This document shows, piece by piece, positions 8,165 through 17,389 of a stretch of 64,000 bases of DNA. Origin of the DNA: Sulfuricella sp. Lineage in GTDB: Bacteria > Pseudomonadota > Gammaproteobacteria > Burkholderiales > Sulfuricellaceae. Under the pieces are notes generated by a model, which saw only the letters and a list, made by a program, of their open reading frames with translations, had not been told where the DNA came from and searched no databases. Location of the stretch: contig JBAZID010000002.1 of NCBI GenBank assembly GCA_041651995.1, forward strand, positions 1-64,000, written 5' to 3'. The position numbers and the translations under genes were made by a program. How positions within the stretch are numbered: the stretch's first letter is position 1; each line of letters opens with the position of its first letter.

Positions 8165-9994
8165 ATGACCGATTTCGTGACTACGCATCTGGCGGGGTGC
8201 ATCGCGCGCCACCAGTCCGCCATCCCCGGCCTGGCCGTCATTGGCAGGAAACTGCAAAGCAGTTCCGCATCGACCGACGCGCTGGTCGAACTTTACGAGC
8301 AGTGCTACCCCTTGCTGGAACAGGCGATGTGGTCGCCCGGGGCGGACTTTCACCCGCTGCTGGATTGCTACCAGTCCCTGTTCCGCGAGCAGGAAGCCCT
8401 GATTCAACAGCGCGGTGGCGATGACCGCCCTCATTTCATCCTCGCCATCCCGGTGGCGGACCGCCCGCCCCATCTGCGCGCCTGCCTCGAAAGCATTGTC
8501 CAGGTGTGCACGCTGTACGACTACGGCGGGAAGACCTCCGGCGTGTGGGACAAGATCAGGATTGTCGTCGCCGAGGACAGCCGCGATGAAGACAACATCC
8601 GCCGCCACATCGAGCTGGTGGCGGAATACCGGCGGAAAGGCTTGCAGATCTTTCACTTCGGGCTGGCCGAACAGTACGAACTTCTGCAATCCCTCCCCCT
8701 TCACCAGCGTGGACGCTTGGGGCACCTGCTCACCACCCAGCCCCGGGAAAAGTTTTATCGCAAGGGCCAGGCCGCCAACCGCAATCTCAGTTACCTGAAG
8801 ATGCTGCAACTGACGGAAGACAAAAATAGAACCCTGTATTACCTGGTCGACAGCGACCAGCATTTTTGCGTGAACCGGCAGACCGAATCCGGCGAAGAGG
8901 TGGTGTACGCGCTGAATTATTTTCACGCCATAGCCAAAATCTTCCGCACCACCGGCATCCTGATGCTCACCGGCAAGATGGTGGGCGACCCGCCGGTGTC
9001 GCCGTCGGTGATGGCGGTCAATTTCCTCGACGATGTGACCGCCTGCTTTACCCGCCTGGCCACGCTGGCCGGGGATCAGGCCTGCCGGTTTCATGGCGCG
9101 CAGGGGCCGCTGGCAGGCGACGCGGCCTACCACGATCTGGCCGGGCTGTTCGGCTTCGAAAACAAGGCGGAGACGTTTTCCTACCCGTGCCGGCTCGAAG
9201 GCGAGCACGACCATCGCGCCTGCCTGACGGACTTCGCCCGGCGGCTCAACGCCTTTTTCTTTGGCGAACACCTCTTCCGCAAGACCTGGTTTGCCTACGG
9301 CGGCGGTTTCACCCGGCTCACCCCGGCGCGCACGGTTTACCCCGGCAATTATGTCGTCAACTACGCTGGGCTGAAATACCTCATCCCCTTCGGGCATTTG
9401 CGTTTAAGAATGTCCGGCCCCACCGCCGGGCGCCTGATCGCCGCCGAGATCGCCGGGCGCTTCGCCGCGTGCAACCTGCCCAACCTGCACCGCCGCACCA
9501 CCGAGGCGGGCCTGGACGACGACTTCCGCCCCGGCGTGGAACTGGACGGGGAGCAGCAAGCCATCGACCTTTCTGACGAGTTCGAGCGCCAGTTCTTCGG
9601 CGACCTGATGCTGTTTTCAACCGAAGAACTGGTCCGGCAGGCGGACGTGAACCAGCCCTTTGTCCGGGAGGCGATCGAGGCGGTCATCGCCCGCAAAGAG
9701 CCGGAACTGCTGGCGCTGTACCGGCAAAAACATGAAGCCATCATCGCCCGGAACCGGCAACTGCATGAGCTGGTGTTCAACGCCGGCCACTGGTGGCTGC
9801 GCGCGCCCGGACTGGCGCCTGCCTTGCGGCAGGTGCAGACCTTCATCGACAACATCGAGCGCAATTTCGGTGAACACGCCCCGGCCTGGGGTCAAATCCA
9901 GTCCGCCGGGCATCGCGCGCAGCGCAAAGTGCAGATAGTCAAGGCCTTGATGAATTACCGGGCGGAGCGGGATGCCTGGGATAGGCTGCTTTAA
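8165..9994 (+). CDS. Large uncharacterised protein with GT-A-like glycosyltransferase features
   Basis: A 609-residue soluble protein that I do not recognise as a named family. Residues about 95-115 read FILAIPVADRPPHLRACLES, like the start of a GT2-type nucleotide-sugar domain. A DxD-like YYLVDSDQHF lies near residue 230, where a GT-A fold would bind metal and donor. The long C-terminal half is acidic and helical, with basic stretches such as RRTTEAGLDDD and a coiled-coil-prone end. The start at 8165 follows the repeat with no obvious ribosome site. Context (ThDP enzyme upstream, glycogen phosphorylase convergent downstream) hints at carbohydrate metabolism, but function is inference only. 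Confidence 0.6.
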   Translation: MTDFVTTHLAGCIARHQSAIPGLAVIGRKLQSSSASTDALVELYEQCYPLLEQAMWSPGADFHPLLDCYQSLFREQEALIQQRGGDDRPHFILAIPVADRPPHLRACLESIVQVCTLYDYGGKTSGVWDKIRIVVAEDSRDEDNIRRHIELVAEYRRKGLQIFHFGLAEQYELLQSLPLHQRGRLGHLLTTQPREKFYRKGQAANRNLSYLKMLQLTEDKNRTLYYLVDSDQHFCVNRQTESGEEVVYALNYFHAIAKIFRTTGILMLTGKMVGDPPVSPSVMAVNFLDDVTACFTRLATLAGDQACRFHGAQGPLAGDAAYHDLAGLFGFENKAETFSYPCRLEGEHDHRACLTDFARRLNAFFFGEHLFRKTWFAYGGGFTRLTPARTVYPGNYVVNYAGLKYLIPFGHLRLRMSGPTAGRLIAAEIAGRFAACNLPNLHRRTTEAGLDDDFRPGVELDGEQQAIDLSDEFERQFFGDLMLFSTEELVRQADVNQPFVREAIEAVIARKEPELLALYRQKHEAIIARNRQLHELVFNAGHWWLRAPGLAPALRQVQTFIDNIERNFGEHAPAWGQIQSAGHRAQRKVQIVKALMNYRAERDAWDRLL

Positions 9995-10010
9995 TCTATA
10001 AAAAGCACTT

Positions 10011-10181
10011 AACCACGGAGTTCACGGAGAACACGGAGTAAAAACCATGGATTGCATGATGTTTGGCATTCACCCCTTGGGTGAGGCCATAAATGACCGC
10101 AAACCGCCTTTGCGAGTTGGGTGACAAGTCGCCCATCCCTGCCTACCCCGCTTCTCCGTGTTCTCCGTGCCCTCCGTGGTT
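10011..10181. repeat. Imperfect inverted repeat, second copy of the accacgg hairpin family
   Basis: The left arm AACCACGGAGTTCACGGAG (10011 on, continuing to 10038) pairs with a right arm ending TCCGTGCCCTCCGTGGTT at 10181, and a central ACCCCTTGGGT hairpin matches the plan of the copy at 5294-5445. The flanks also resemble each other (aaaaagcactt before, aggtttctaggttta after). The remaining bases to 10292 show no gene. Confidence 0.75.
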
Positions 10182-10292
10182 ATCGAACTGAGGTTTCTAG
10201 GTTTAATCCGGAAACTGCATTTCACCGCAAAGGACGCAGTTCAGGCAAGTGATATGACGCGCGGAGTTTGTCGCTTGGGGGGCCTGTAAAGG

Positions 10293-12782
10293 TCAATCCT
10301 TGGGCATTTCCACCGACAATGCTGTTGCGTGCCAGATGTCCTGGTTGTATTCGCGAATGGCGCGATCTGAAGAGAAAATCCCGCAGCGTGCCACGTTCAG
10401 AATGGACATGCGTGACCATTGTTCCTGATCTTTGTAAGCCAGGCTTACCCGGGACTGGCAATCGATATAGTCCTGAAAATCGGCACACACCAGAAAAGGG
10501 TCGTTATTCAACAGATTGCCGGTTAACGGCCGGAACAGGCCTCTATCCCCGTGAGAGAAAAGTCCCGAGTCGATCAGGTCTATGACAGCACGCAGGCTCT
10601 CATTCTGACTATAAATATCCCAGGGGTGATAGCCTGCCGCCCAGATGTCTTCTACCTGTTGAACTGTCCTGCCGAAAGAAAAGAAATTCTCTTTACCCAC
10701 GGCTGCCCGGATCTCGGCGTTGGCACCATCAAGAGTGCCGATGGTCAACGCCCCATTCATGGTGAATTTCATGTTGCCAGTGCCGGAGGCCTCCTTGCCG
10801 GCAGTGGATATCTGCTCTGAGACGTCTGCCGCAGGATAGATGTGCTGGGCAGTCTTGACGCTGAAGTCGGGCACGAATACCACCTTTAGCAGCTTGTTGA
10901 CCTGGGGGTCGCGGTTGATGACATCGGCCACCGAGTTGATGAGCTTGATGATCAGCTTTGCCATGTGGTAGCTGGGCGCTGCCTTGCCACCAAAAATGAA
11001 GGTGCGCGGTGTAATGTCCAGCGACGGATCATGCTTCAGGTGATGGTAGAGGCTAAGGATGTGCAGCACATTGAGATGCTGACGTTTGTATTCATGGATA
11101 CGCTTGACCTGGATGTCGAACAAGGTATCCGGATCAAGCCTGATGTTGCAGCAGTGATGGATGTAGTTCGCCAGGCGTTCCTTTGCAGTGTGCTTGATTC
11201 CGCGCCAACGGGATCGGAAGGCACTATCATCGGCAAGAGGCTCCAACTGGCGCAGCCTTTCCAGATTGCGTAACCAATCGCCGTCGATAGTCTCTTCAAT
11301 CAGTGTGGCAAGCGGTGGATTGGCCAGGGCAATGAAACGCCGTGGCGTCACACCATTGGTCTTGTTGTGGAATTTTTCGGGCCACATATCATAAAAATCC
11401 CGCAACAGCGTGTGCTTGAGCAGTTCACTATGGATTTCCGCAACGCCGTTGATGGCCATGCTGCCTACACAGGCCAGGTTGGCCATGCGCACGCGGCGAA
11501 TGCCATCGCCTTGCCCCTCGTCAATCAGCGACATGCGCGCAAACCGCGTCGTATCGTTGATAAAGCGAATGCGCACGTCGTTTAAAAAGCGGTCGTTGAT
11601 TTCTAATACGATCTCCATGTGACGTGGAAGGGTGTGCTGGAACAGGTCCAGAGGCCATGTTTCGAGCGCTTCCGGCAGCAGGGTATGGTTGGTGTAGGCG
11701 AAGCTTCGCTGGGTAAGCGCCCAGGCAGGATCAAAGCCCATCTTGTGCTCGTCGATGAGCAGTCGCATGAATTCGGCGATGGCGATTGCGGGATGAGTGT
11801 CGTTAAGCTGGATTACGAACCGTTCCGGAAAAAGATCGAGACTCCCTTTGTCTCGCAGGGTCATGCGAATCATGTCCTGAAGCGAGCAGGAAACGAAGAA
11901 GTATTGCTGGCGCAGCCGCAGAGCCTTGCCGGCCGCCGGTTCGTCGTTGGGGTAGAGTACCTTGCTGATATTCTGGGCGACTACCATGTCTTCAATGGCG
12001 CCGTAGTAGTCACCCGAGTTGAAAGCCTGCATGTCGAAGGATTCGCAGGCCTCGGATTTCCACAGCCGCAAAAAATTTACGTTGAGAACACCATAGCCCA
12101 GAATGGGGGTGTCATAGCCAACGCCATAAATCATGGATTCCGGTACCCAGTTGATGCACAGGCAGCCTTTGTCGTCATGCTGGCGTTCAATACGCCCGCC
12201 AAATTTCACCGGATAGCGGTGTTGCGCCGGCAATTCCCATGGATTGCCGTTGCGTAGCCACACGTCCGCCACTTCCACCTGCCACCCGTCCTTGATGCTC
12301 TGTTCGAAGATTCCGTATTCGTAGCGTATGCCATAGCCGATGGCGGGGATTTCCAGGGTCGCCAGGGAATCCATGTAGCAGGCTGCGAGGCGGCCGAGGC
12401 CGCCATTGCCAAGCCCAGGCTCTTCCTCGGCATCCAGGATGGTTTCCAGGTCCAGACCCAATTCCTCCATGGCCTGGCGGACATGGTCCCCTATATCCAG
12501 GTTGAGGATGTTGTTCCCCAAATGAGGGCCTAGCAGGTATTCTGCGGACAGGTAGGCCACCATCTTCGCATCCCGGCGCTCGTACTTCTTGACCGATGCG
12601 ACAAAACGCGACAGCAAACGGTCGCGTATGGTGTAGGCCAGCGCAGTGTAGTGGTCGAGGGTGGTGGCGTTGTCGAAGGTTCTTCCGGTGACGTAGAACA
12701 GGTTGTCGACGAACGATCTTCGGATAGCTTCGACCGAGCGGGCGGTGCGGGTGTGCAGGGATCTTTCGGCAATGTCGGACAT
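10293..12782 (-). CDS. glgP: Glycogen/starch/alpha-glucan phosphorylase
   Basis: An 829-residue GT35 phosphorylase that releases glucose-1-phosphate from alpha-1,4-glucans in the cytoplasm. The N-terminal half has the conserved VAYLSAEYLLGPHLGNNI and EEEPGLGNGGLGRLAACYMD. The C-terminal half has KRIHEYKRQHLNVLHIL and the pyridoxal-phosphate lysine segment EASGTGNMKFTMNGALTIG followed by TLDGANAEI. Length matches the family. The downstream gap contains only a repeat. The next gene on the same strand upstream is a pyruvate-kinase-like protein, so the two may form a glycogen-use unit. The function call is firm; substrate preference (glycogen versus maltodextrin) is not. Confidence 0.96.
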   Translation of the reverse strand: MSDIAERSLHTRTARSVEAIRRSFVDNLFYVTGRTFDNATTLDHYTALAYTIRDRLLSRFVASVKKYERRDAKMVAYLSAEYLLGPHLGNNILNLDIGDHVRQAMEELGLDLETILDAEEEPGLGNGGLGRLAACYMDSLATLEIPAIGYGIRYEYGIFEQSIKDGWQVEVADVWLRNGNPWELPAQHRYPVKFGGRIERQHDDKGCLCINWVPESMIYGVGYDTPILGYGVLNVNFLRLWKSEACESFDMQAFNSGDYYGAIEDMVVAQNISKVLYPNDEPAAGKALRLRQQYFFVSCSLQDMIRMTLRDKGSLDLFPERFVIQLNDTHPAIAIAEFMRLLIDEHKMGFDPAWALTQRSFAYTNHTLLPEALETWPLDLFQHTLPRHMEIVLEINDRFLNDVRIRFINDTTRFARMSLIDEGQGDGIRRVRMANLACVGSMAINGVAEIHSELLKHTLLRDFYDMWPEKFHNKTNGVTPRRFIALANPPLATLIEETIDGDWLRNLERLRQLEPLADDSAFRSRWRGIKHTAKERLANYIHHCCNIRLDPDTLFDIQVKRIHEYKRQHLNVLHILSLYHHLKHDPSLDITPRTFIFGGKAAPSYHMAKLIIKLINSVADVINRDPQVNKLLKVVFVPDFSVKTAQHIYPAADVSEQISTAGKEASGTGNMKFTMNGALTIGTLDGANAEIRAAVGKENFFSFGRTVQQVEDIWAAGYHPWDIYSQNESLRAVIDLIDSGLFSHGDRGLFRPLTGNLLNNDPFLVCADFQDYIDCQSRVSLAYKDQEQWSRMSILNVARCGIFSSDRAIREYNQDIWHATALSVEMPKD

Positions 12783-12883
12783 GCTTAGCGCCTCTTGACC
12801 GGTCGTATGCCGCCAGCAAACTCCAGCAGGTCAACGCAGTGCTTGTCATTACACATTCTGAATATCTCGCTCTAAATCAGGTT

Positions 12884-14767
12884 TTACCAGTGCAATGCCC
12901 TGAGCTGCGAAGTCTTTTTTTTCTGGTGGGCCTGCATTTTTTCAACCACGTTATCCAGCACTTCAATGGCGTTGAGAACAAAAGGACCCTTGTTAAGCAT
13001 GACGCACTCTGCCCGTTCCGCCATGGCGGCATCGGTTATTTCAGCGCGGGATGGGAAATTCTGTTTCACCAGCCCTTCCAGCACCTGTGTCGCCCAAACA
13101 ACCGGGACATGAGCAGCCTCGCACAGCCACAGAATTTCCTCCTGGATTTCTGCCATGCGCGTATAACCAATTTCCACCGCCAAATCGCCACGTGCGATCA
13201 TGACGCCAAAGGGGCGGCACCCGGCACCCCGGATAATTATCTCGGGCAGATTGTGCAGCCCCTTGCTGGTTTCGATTTTGGCAACAATGCCGATTTTCTC
13301 GCTGCCCCGGGAAGCCAGTTCGGCGATGAGCTGTTCCATGTCATCGGCCGACTGCACGAAGGAATAGCCCACCATATCGGCATGGGCGGCGACAAAATCG
13401 AGGTCGCGCAGGTCTTTTTCAGTCAGGGCGGGGAAATTCAGTTCGCTGTCAGGAAAGTTCAGCCCCTTCTCAGGGAGCAGCTTTGCCCCTTCAGGGCGGG
13501 CTTGAGTGATGCGCAGCAACGCTCCGTCATCGTTCAGCGCTTCCACTACTGCACCGATTCGCCCATCATCGATCCACACACGATGTCCCGGTTTCAGATA
13601 ATTAAACACTTCCGGCTGGATACAGGAAATATGAGCGGGCACCAGAGTGTTTCCATCCTCATCCATCTTGGGTGGTTCGCCCGGGATGGGCGAATGTGTC
13701 AACTGCAGGGCATATCCCTGGTGCAAAATAATGGGCTGCGGCTGCGCCGCAATTTCACCTACCAAGGTATGTACCGGTCCGTCATGACTGGGATTGTTGC
13801 GTTTCAGTTCGATGCCAGGACGAAGATAGGCGCCCTCGTCGCATTTGGCCAGAACTTCATCCCGGGATATGCGGTTTAGAATGGACAGCTCGCGGGGCCT
13901 GTTTTGGGCATCCTTAAAACGGATGATGTCGCCATGCCGCAGCGCTTCCTGCCATTCGGCGTTCACGGCCAGGCGTGCAGGAATACGCCGCCCCAGCCCG
14001 TCGCGTTCGGCTGGACGGCCAGGCTTGCCGCTGCCATCGAGAATCACGCTTGCCGCCATTGCCAGGTTGCCCTGCAGGTTGCGTTTTGGCTTGAGATGAA
14101 TAATGGCAGGACCGGGGGTAACCGGGCCGGTTCTCAGCTTCGGGCCGGCAAGATCCATCAGTATCTTGCATGACTTGCCTGTTTCCTGCTCGGCCTGGTG
14201 CACATATTCAATCATGCGCCGCCACTCGTGCAGGCTGTCATGAGCACAATTGATGCGAGCGCAATCCATGCCGCGCAGAACCAATTCACGCACGAATTGA
14301 TAATCGCTGGCCGCCTCGCTGGGGAAGGTCACCATGATGCGTACCCAGCGGCGGGAAGGCTGCGGGCCGAATAGCCGGTTGGTCTGGCGTTTATGAATGA
14401 CTTCCGCACGCTCCATGCATGCGCTTGCTCGCACCAGTTTTTCCGCAGAATGAGATTTTCCTGAGATGGTTGTCAGGATGTGAATAATCGCATCCAGTGA
14501 CGCGAGAACATGCGCCTCGCTACGGCCAAGTGAGGACAACCCAAGATTGGCCAGGCGGTTTTGCATGTGACGCAGATCTTGCCGGCGCAAGCCGAGATAG
14601 GCGGAGAGATTGGAAGCGCTGGAAAGAAAATCCTTCCGCTTGATATGAGGGCGCCACAGATCCATGCATTGCTTCTGCACTTTCCTGATGGTTATGCGCA
14701 AGAATTGAATCTCACGTAGAAGTTGCACCATGTCATCTGGCGAGGACAGGTGGTTTTTCGCATTCAT
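12884..14767 (-). CDS. Pyruvate kinase-like protein with N-terminal extension and no C-terminal regulatory domain
   Basis: About 627 residues. An N-terminal helical region of about 130 residues without a recognised domain precedes a pyruvate-kinase barrel. The barrel starts with RIMVTFPSEAASDYQFVREL and GMDCARINCAHDS. It then shows a long interrupted B-domain region, GIVAKIETSKGLHNLPEII (catalytic lysine), GVMIARGDLAVEIG (metal-binding Glu/Asp region) and ATQVLEGLVKQNFPSRAEIT. The chain stops soon after the barrel, so the usual allosteric C-terminal domain is absent. The long B-domain insertion (about residues 260-460) is larger than in PykA/PykF. The start is uncertain: the frame extends 19 codons further to 14824, into a repeat, with no ribosome site at either ATG. 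Whether it converts PEP plus ADP to pyruvate plus ATP is unproven. Confidence 0.75.
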   Translation of the reverse strand: MNAKNHLSSPDDMVQLLREIQFLRITIRKVQKQCMDLWRPHIKRKDFLSSASNLSAYLGLRRQDLRHMQNRLANLGLSSLGRSEAHVLASLDAIIHILTTISGKSHSAEKLVRASACMERAEVIHKRQTNRLFGPQPSRRWVRIMVTFPSEAASDYQFVRELVLRGMDCARINCAHDSLHEWRRMIEYVHQAEQETGKSCKILMDLAGPKLRTGPVTPGPAIIHLKPKRNLQGNLAMAASVILDGSGKPGRPAERDGLGRRIPARLAVNAEWQEALRHGDIIRFKDAQNRPRELSILNRISRDEVLAKCDEGAYLRPGIELKRNNPSHDGPVHTLVGEIAAQPQPIILHQGYALQLTHSPIPGEPPKMDEDGNTLVPAHISCIQPEVFNYLKPGHRVWIDDGRIGAVVEALNDDGALLRITQARPEGAKLLPEKGLNFPDSELNFPALTEKDLRDLDFVAAHADMVGYSFVQSADDMEQLIAELASRGSEKIGIVAKIETSKGLHNLPEIIIRGAGCRPFGVMIARGDLAVEIGYTRMAEIQEEILWLCEAAHVPVVWATQVLEGLVKQNFPSRAEITDAAMAERAECVMLNKGPFVLNAIEVLDNVVEKMQAHQKKKTSQLRALHW

Positions 14768-14830
14768 GATACTTAATGCTTTTACCACACCAAGATTACC
14801 GTTTGATGAACCCAGAAAATCCATTTTGGC

Positions 14831-14876
14831 GTAGGTGGGGCTTCAGCCCGACATGTCGGGTTAAAACCCGACCTAC
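14831..14876. repeat. GTAGGT-type palindromic repeat
   Basis: GTAGGTGGGGCTTCAGCCCG followed by ACATGTCGGGTTAAAACCCG and ACCTAC forms a double hairpin. It is a diverged, unduplicated relative of the element at 8084-8149 and lies directly upstream of the pyruvate-kinase-like gene. Confidence 0.75.
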
Positions 14877-14993
14877 AACCCATTGGTTTTACGATACCTA
14901 AACGGCTAATGAACTATCCGGGATGAGCGCAGCTTTCCCTCCGAATCTATGCGAGGGCGCAGTCCAGCAAATCCGGGGGCTTTCGGCCCATAA

Positions 14994-15692
14994 TCAGATC
15001 CGTCCAGCCATATCCAAAGCGTGTAGCAGGCGGTCTGAAAACTCGGTTGGCGATGACGATATTACCTCGCCCGGCACCCCAAACTTTTGCGTCAGGCGAG
15101 CACGGTCTTCTGAACCATAGGCGACAACAAAAGGGTGCATGCCGGCACTGATTGCTGCAAGATAGTCGCCATACTCGTCGCCGCAGGCGTAGGAGCGAGC
15201 TGGGTTGATGTTGAAGATTTGCCGCGCATCCTTCAAATGTGCGGTCTTTTCCTCCCGTAGCGGGATGCAGGCAAAATAGTCGAATTCGCCAAGGTCGAGG
15301 CCATGTCGCAGAAACAGGTGTTTCAGTGTTTCTGCGGGTTGATTCGTTATATTGCGGGTGACAAGACCGACACGGACGTCAGGATCCGCCAGCAGTGTCC
15401 CGAGCAAGGGGGCGATGCCGGGATACAGGCAGGCCTCATCACGATAGACATCGGTCAGCGTTGCAAGCAACTGTTTGCGGCTTTGTTTGCCAAACTGGCG
15501 ACGCAGATTTGTCGGTAGCTCGCGCAGGCCGCCTAGATATTTGAACAGTTTGCGCCGTTTTTGAAAGCGCTCAAGGTCGCCAAGGGCCATGCCATGTCGC
15601 ATAAAAGCCAGTTCGATAGCATGAAACGCGTCAATGGTCGTGCCATCAGCGTCAAAGATCACCAGTCTTTCATGGTTTTCGTACTGAGCCAT
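14994..15692 (-). CDS. HAD-family hydrolase
   Basis: A 232-residue haloacid dehalogenase-type phosphatase. Motif I is LVIFDADGTTIDAFHA (nucleophile Asp and acid/base Asp), the cap runs from about residue 25 to 95, and motif II is VGLVTRNITNQ. Motif III lysine lies in REEKTAHLKDA, and motif IV is YACGDEYGDYLAAISAGM. It resembles phosphoglycolate-phosphatase-like HADs, but the substrate cannot be assigned. It is a monocistronic minus-strand gene; about 170 bp separate it from the pyruvate-kinase-like gene downstream of it. Confidence 0.85.
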   Translation of the reverse strand: MAQYENHERLVIFDADGTTIDAFHAIELAFMRHGMALGDLERFQKRRKLFKYLGGLRELPTNLRRQFGKQSRKQLLATLTDVYRDEACLYPGIAPLLGTLLADPDVRVGLVTRNITNQPAETLKHLFLRHGLDLGEFDYFACIPLREEKTAHLKDARQIFNINPARSYACGDEYGDYLAAISAGMHPFVVAYGSEDRARLTQKFGVPGEVISSSPTEFSDRLLHALDMAGRI

Positions 15693-15763
15693 ATTGCAAG
15701 CCTAGTCCACTTGTGTGACAAGTTAATGAAGAGGACAGCAGGCGGTGTTACACCCATGAGATA

Positions 15764-16012
15764 TCAGAGATTGTTGCTTGGCGTGCAGATCAGTGCAGCG
15801 ATGCGTTCTTTCGTTTTTGTGTAACGATCCAGCCGCCAGCTTTTCAGTGTTTCTATGGCCAGCTCGAAATCATTTAGCGGTAATTCATAAAGATCAGAAA
15901 TGTTGAATTTTCCCTCTATGCACAGCGCTTTGATGAACTTCTTCAGAATCATCAAATCCGGGTTTTCCGGGCCATTCAAAAAACGTTTCTCAAGATCCTT
16001 AAGCTTGGACAT
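15764..16012 (-). CDS. Small hypothetical protein
   Basis: An 82-residue protein, not recognised. It is predicted mostly helical and charged, begins MSKLKDLEKRFLNGPENPDL, and has no signal peptide or membrane segment. It is divergent from the cyclic-nucleotide-binding protein at 16140, with 127 bp of AT-rich DNA between them. Length and composition are credible for a real small gene, but nothing in the sequence gives a function. Confidence 0.5.
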   Translation of the reverse strand: MSKLKDLEKRFLNGPENPDLMILKKFIKALCIEGKFNISDLYELPLNDFELAIETLKSWRLDRYTKTKERIAALICTPSNNL

Positions 16013-16139
16013 TATAAAAAACCTCTTTGAAAATATTATGGAGCTTGTTAATTTAGCACAACGTAATCACATATATGGATATGATCATCCATTTATCAGC
16101 AAGAAATTTACGATAATCAAATAATGATGAGGGGTCTCC

Positions 16140-16517
16140 ATGGATTTTTCCAACCTGTTTAAGCATGAAGCCGAAGGTGTCAATTTTGCTGCTGGAGAAA
16201 CCATACTTAAGTGTGGGGCTATGAGTGACGTGATGTACGTGGTAATTGAAGGGGATGCAGAGATCAAGCTGGGCGATAAAGTGTTTTATACGGCGCATGC
16301 TGGCAGTTTGTTGGGAGAATTAGGCCTTATTGACCACGCGCCTGTGAGCGCAGATGTGGTTGCAAGGACTGATTGTAGATTGGTCATGATCGATAAACGC
16401 CGCTTTCTCTTCCTGATTCAGCAGACGCCGAATTTTGCATTGGATGTGATGAAAGTGATTGCCGAACGCTTGCGGGCGATGAACCACTACGCTTTGGAAT
16501 CATCCAAAAATCGATAA
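16140..16517 (+). CDS. Stand-alone cyclic nucleotide-binding domain protein
   Basis: A 125-residue protein that consists only of a CAP-type beta-roll domain. GETILKCGAMSDVMYVVIEG is the first glycine-rich hairpin, and GSLLGELGLIDHAPVSADVV is the phosphate-binding cassette region (GE-x2-L pattern). There is no DNA-binding helix-turn-helix or membrane segment. Such single-domain proteins usually act as cAMP- or cGMP-responsive regulators of partner proteins. The cassette has Val/Ser where CRP has the R-x-A arginine, so true cyclic nucleotide binding is uncertain. An AGGGGT ribosome site lies about 7 bp upstream of the ATG. Confidence 0.8.
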   Translation: MDFSNLFKHEAEGVNFAAGETILKCGAMSDVMYVVIEGDAEIKLGDKVFYTAHAGSLLGELGLIDHAPVSADVVARTDCRLVMIDKRRFLFLIQQTPNFALDVMKVIAERLRAMNHYALESSKNR

Positions 16518-16605
16518 CACGCGTCAGGGCTGACTTTCAAGACCAGGCATTGTGGATGCATTGAATCGCCCCGGTGTGGAAAGCATGCAATAACACATTG
16601 CTTGA

Positions 16606-17358
16606 TCACACGTACTGTTGTTTCAAGCTGACCGAATCCTTCGCATTCCCGACAATCTCCCGGCGGTATTCCCGGTAAGCTTCTCGCGCCTTACTCAGCA
16701 CATCCTCCGGAATGGCGATATGCGAGTAATCGACCGCTGTCCTGTCGATTCTTCCGCTATGGATGCGCCCGGACGAGTCGCCTTTTCTGGCTTTACCGGT
16801 CTGGCTGAAGATCTGATAGCGCTCGCTGAGCGGCGAATCCAGTTCCAGCCAGTCCGATAGCCTGGGCAGCAGTACCTCCGGCGTGCGCTGCAAGATTTCC
16901 GCATCGAAATAGTAATAGGGCCGGCCGGCAGTCCGGCTGAAATCGGCGAGCGCCTGGAGCCGGGCGATATAGTAGTTCGCCGCCTCGACGGGCGAGGCGT
17001 AGAGATCCTCGACCTCTTTCCGGGCAAACAGGTTGACGATGCTTTTGATCGTGCGTTCCGGTTCCAGCAGGGAGATCAGTATCTTGATATTCGCCAGCCC
17101 AAGCCGCTCGGGGTTCAGCGAGTAGTCGTTATGCAGCAGTTTGTCGAAAAGAAAGCGGCTGTTCTTTTTGAGCGCATCGCTTTCCAGAAACACATCAAGC
17201 TGCCGGTCCAGCGCGGAGGCGTCCTCGTAGCTGAGATGCATTTCATAGTAACCATTGATCTCTGGGTGCGAGCCGAGGATATGCCCGGCCAGGGTGGTAA
17301 AGGCGCGCATATGGCTCAGCAGGAAAATTCTGGCGCGGGGTTCAGGCGAGGCATTCAT
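16606..17358 (-). CDS. Sulfotransferase-like protein
   Basis: About 250 residues. The N-terminus RIFLLSHMRAFTTLAGHILG followed by SHPEINGYYEMH looks like the PAPS-binding 5'-phosphosulfate loop of sulfotransferases (usually RSGTS/T-L...L..HP). KILISLLEPERTIKSIVNLF resembles the conserved core strand carrying the second arginine/serine region. The canonical P-loop is altered (SHMRAFTT), so activity on PAPS is not certain. Start chosen at the second ATG (17358), eight codons into the frame. It is the downstream neighbour of a PDC-sensor-like gene, 31 bp away on the same strand, so the two are probably cotranscribed. Confidence 0.6.
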   Translation of the reverse strand: MNASPEPRARIFLLSHMRAFTTLAGHILGSHPEINGYYEMHLSYEDASALDRQLDVFLESDALKKNSRFLFDKLLHNDYSLNPERLGLANIKILISLLEPERTIKSIVNLFARKEVEDLYASPVEAANYYIARLQALADFSRTAGRPYYYFDAEILQRTPEVLLPRLSDWLELDSPLSERYQIFSQTGKARKGDSSGRIHSGRIDRTAVDYSHIAIPEDVLSKAREAYREYRREIVGNAKDSVSLKQQYV

Positions 17359-17389
17359 ATAATCAGGCCGGTTGGCGTGCAACGCTACA

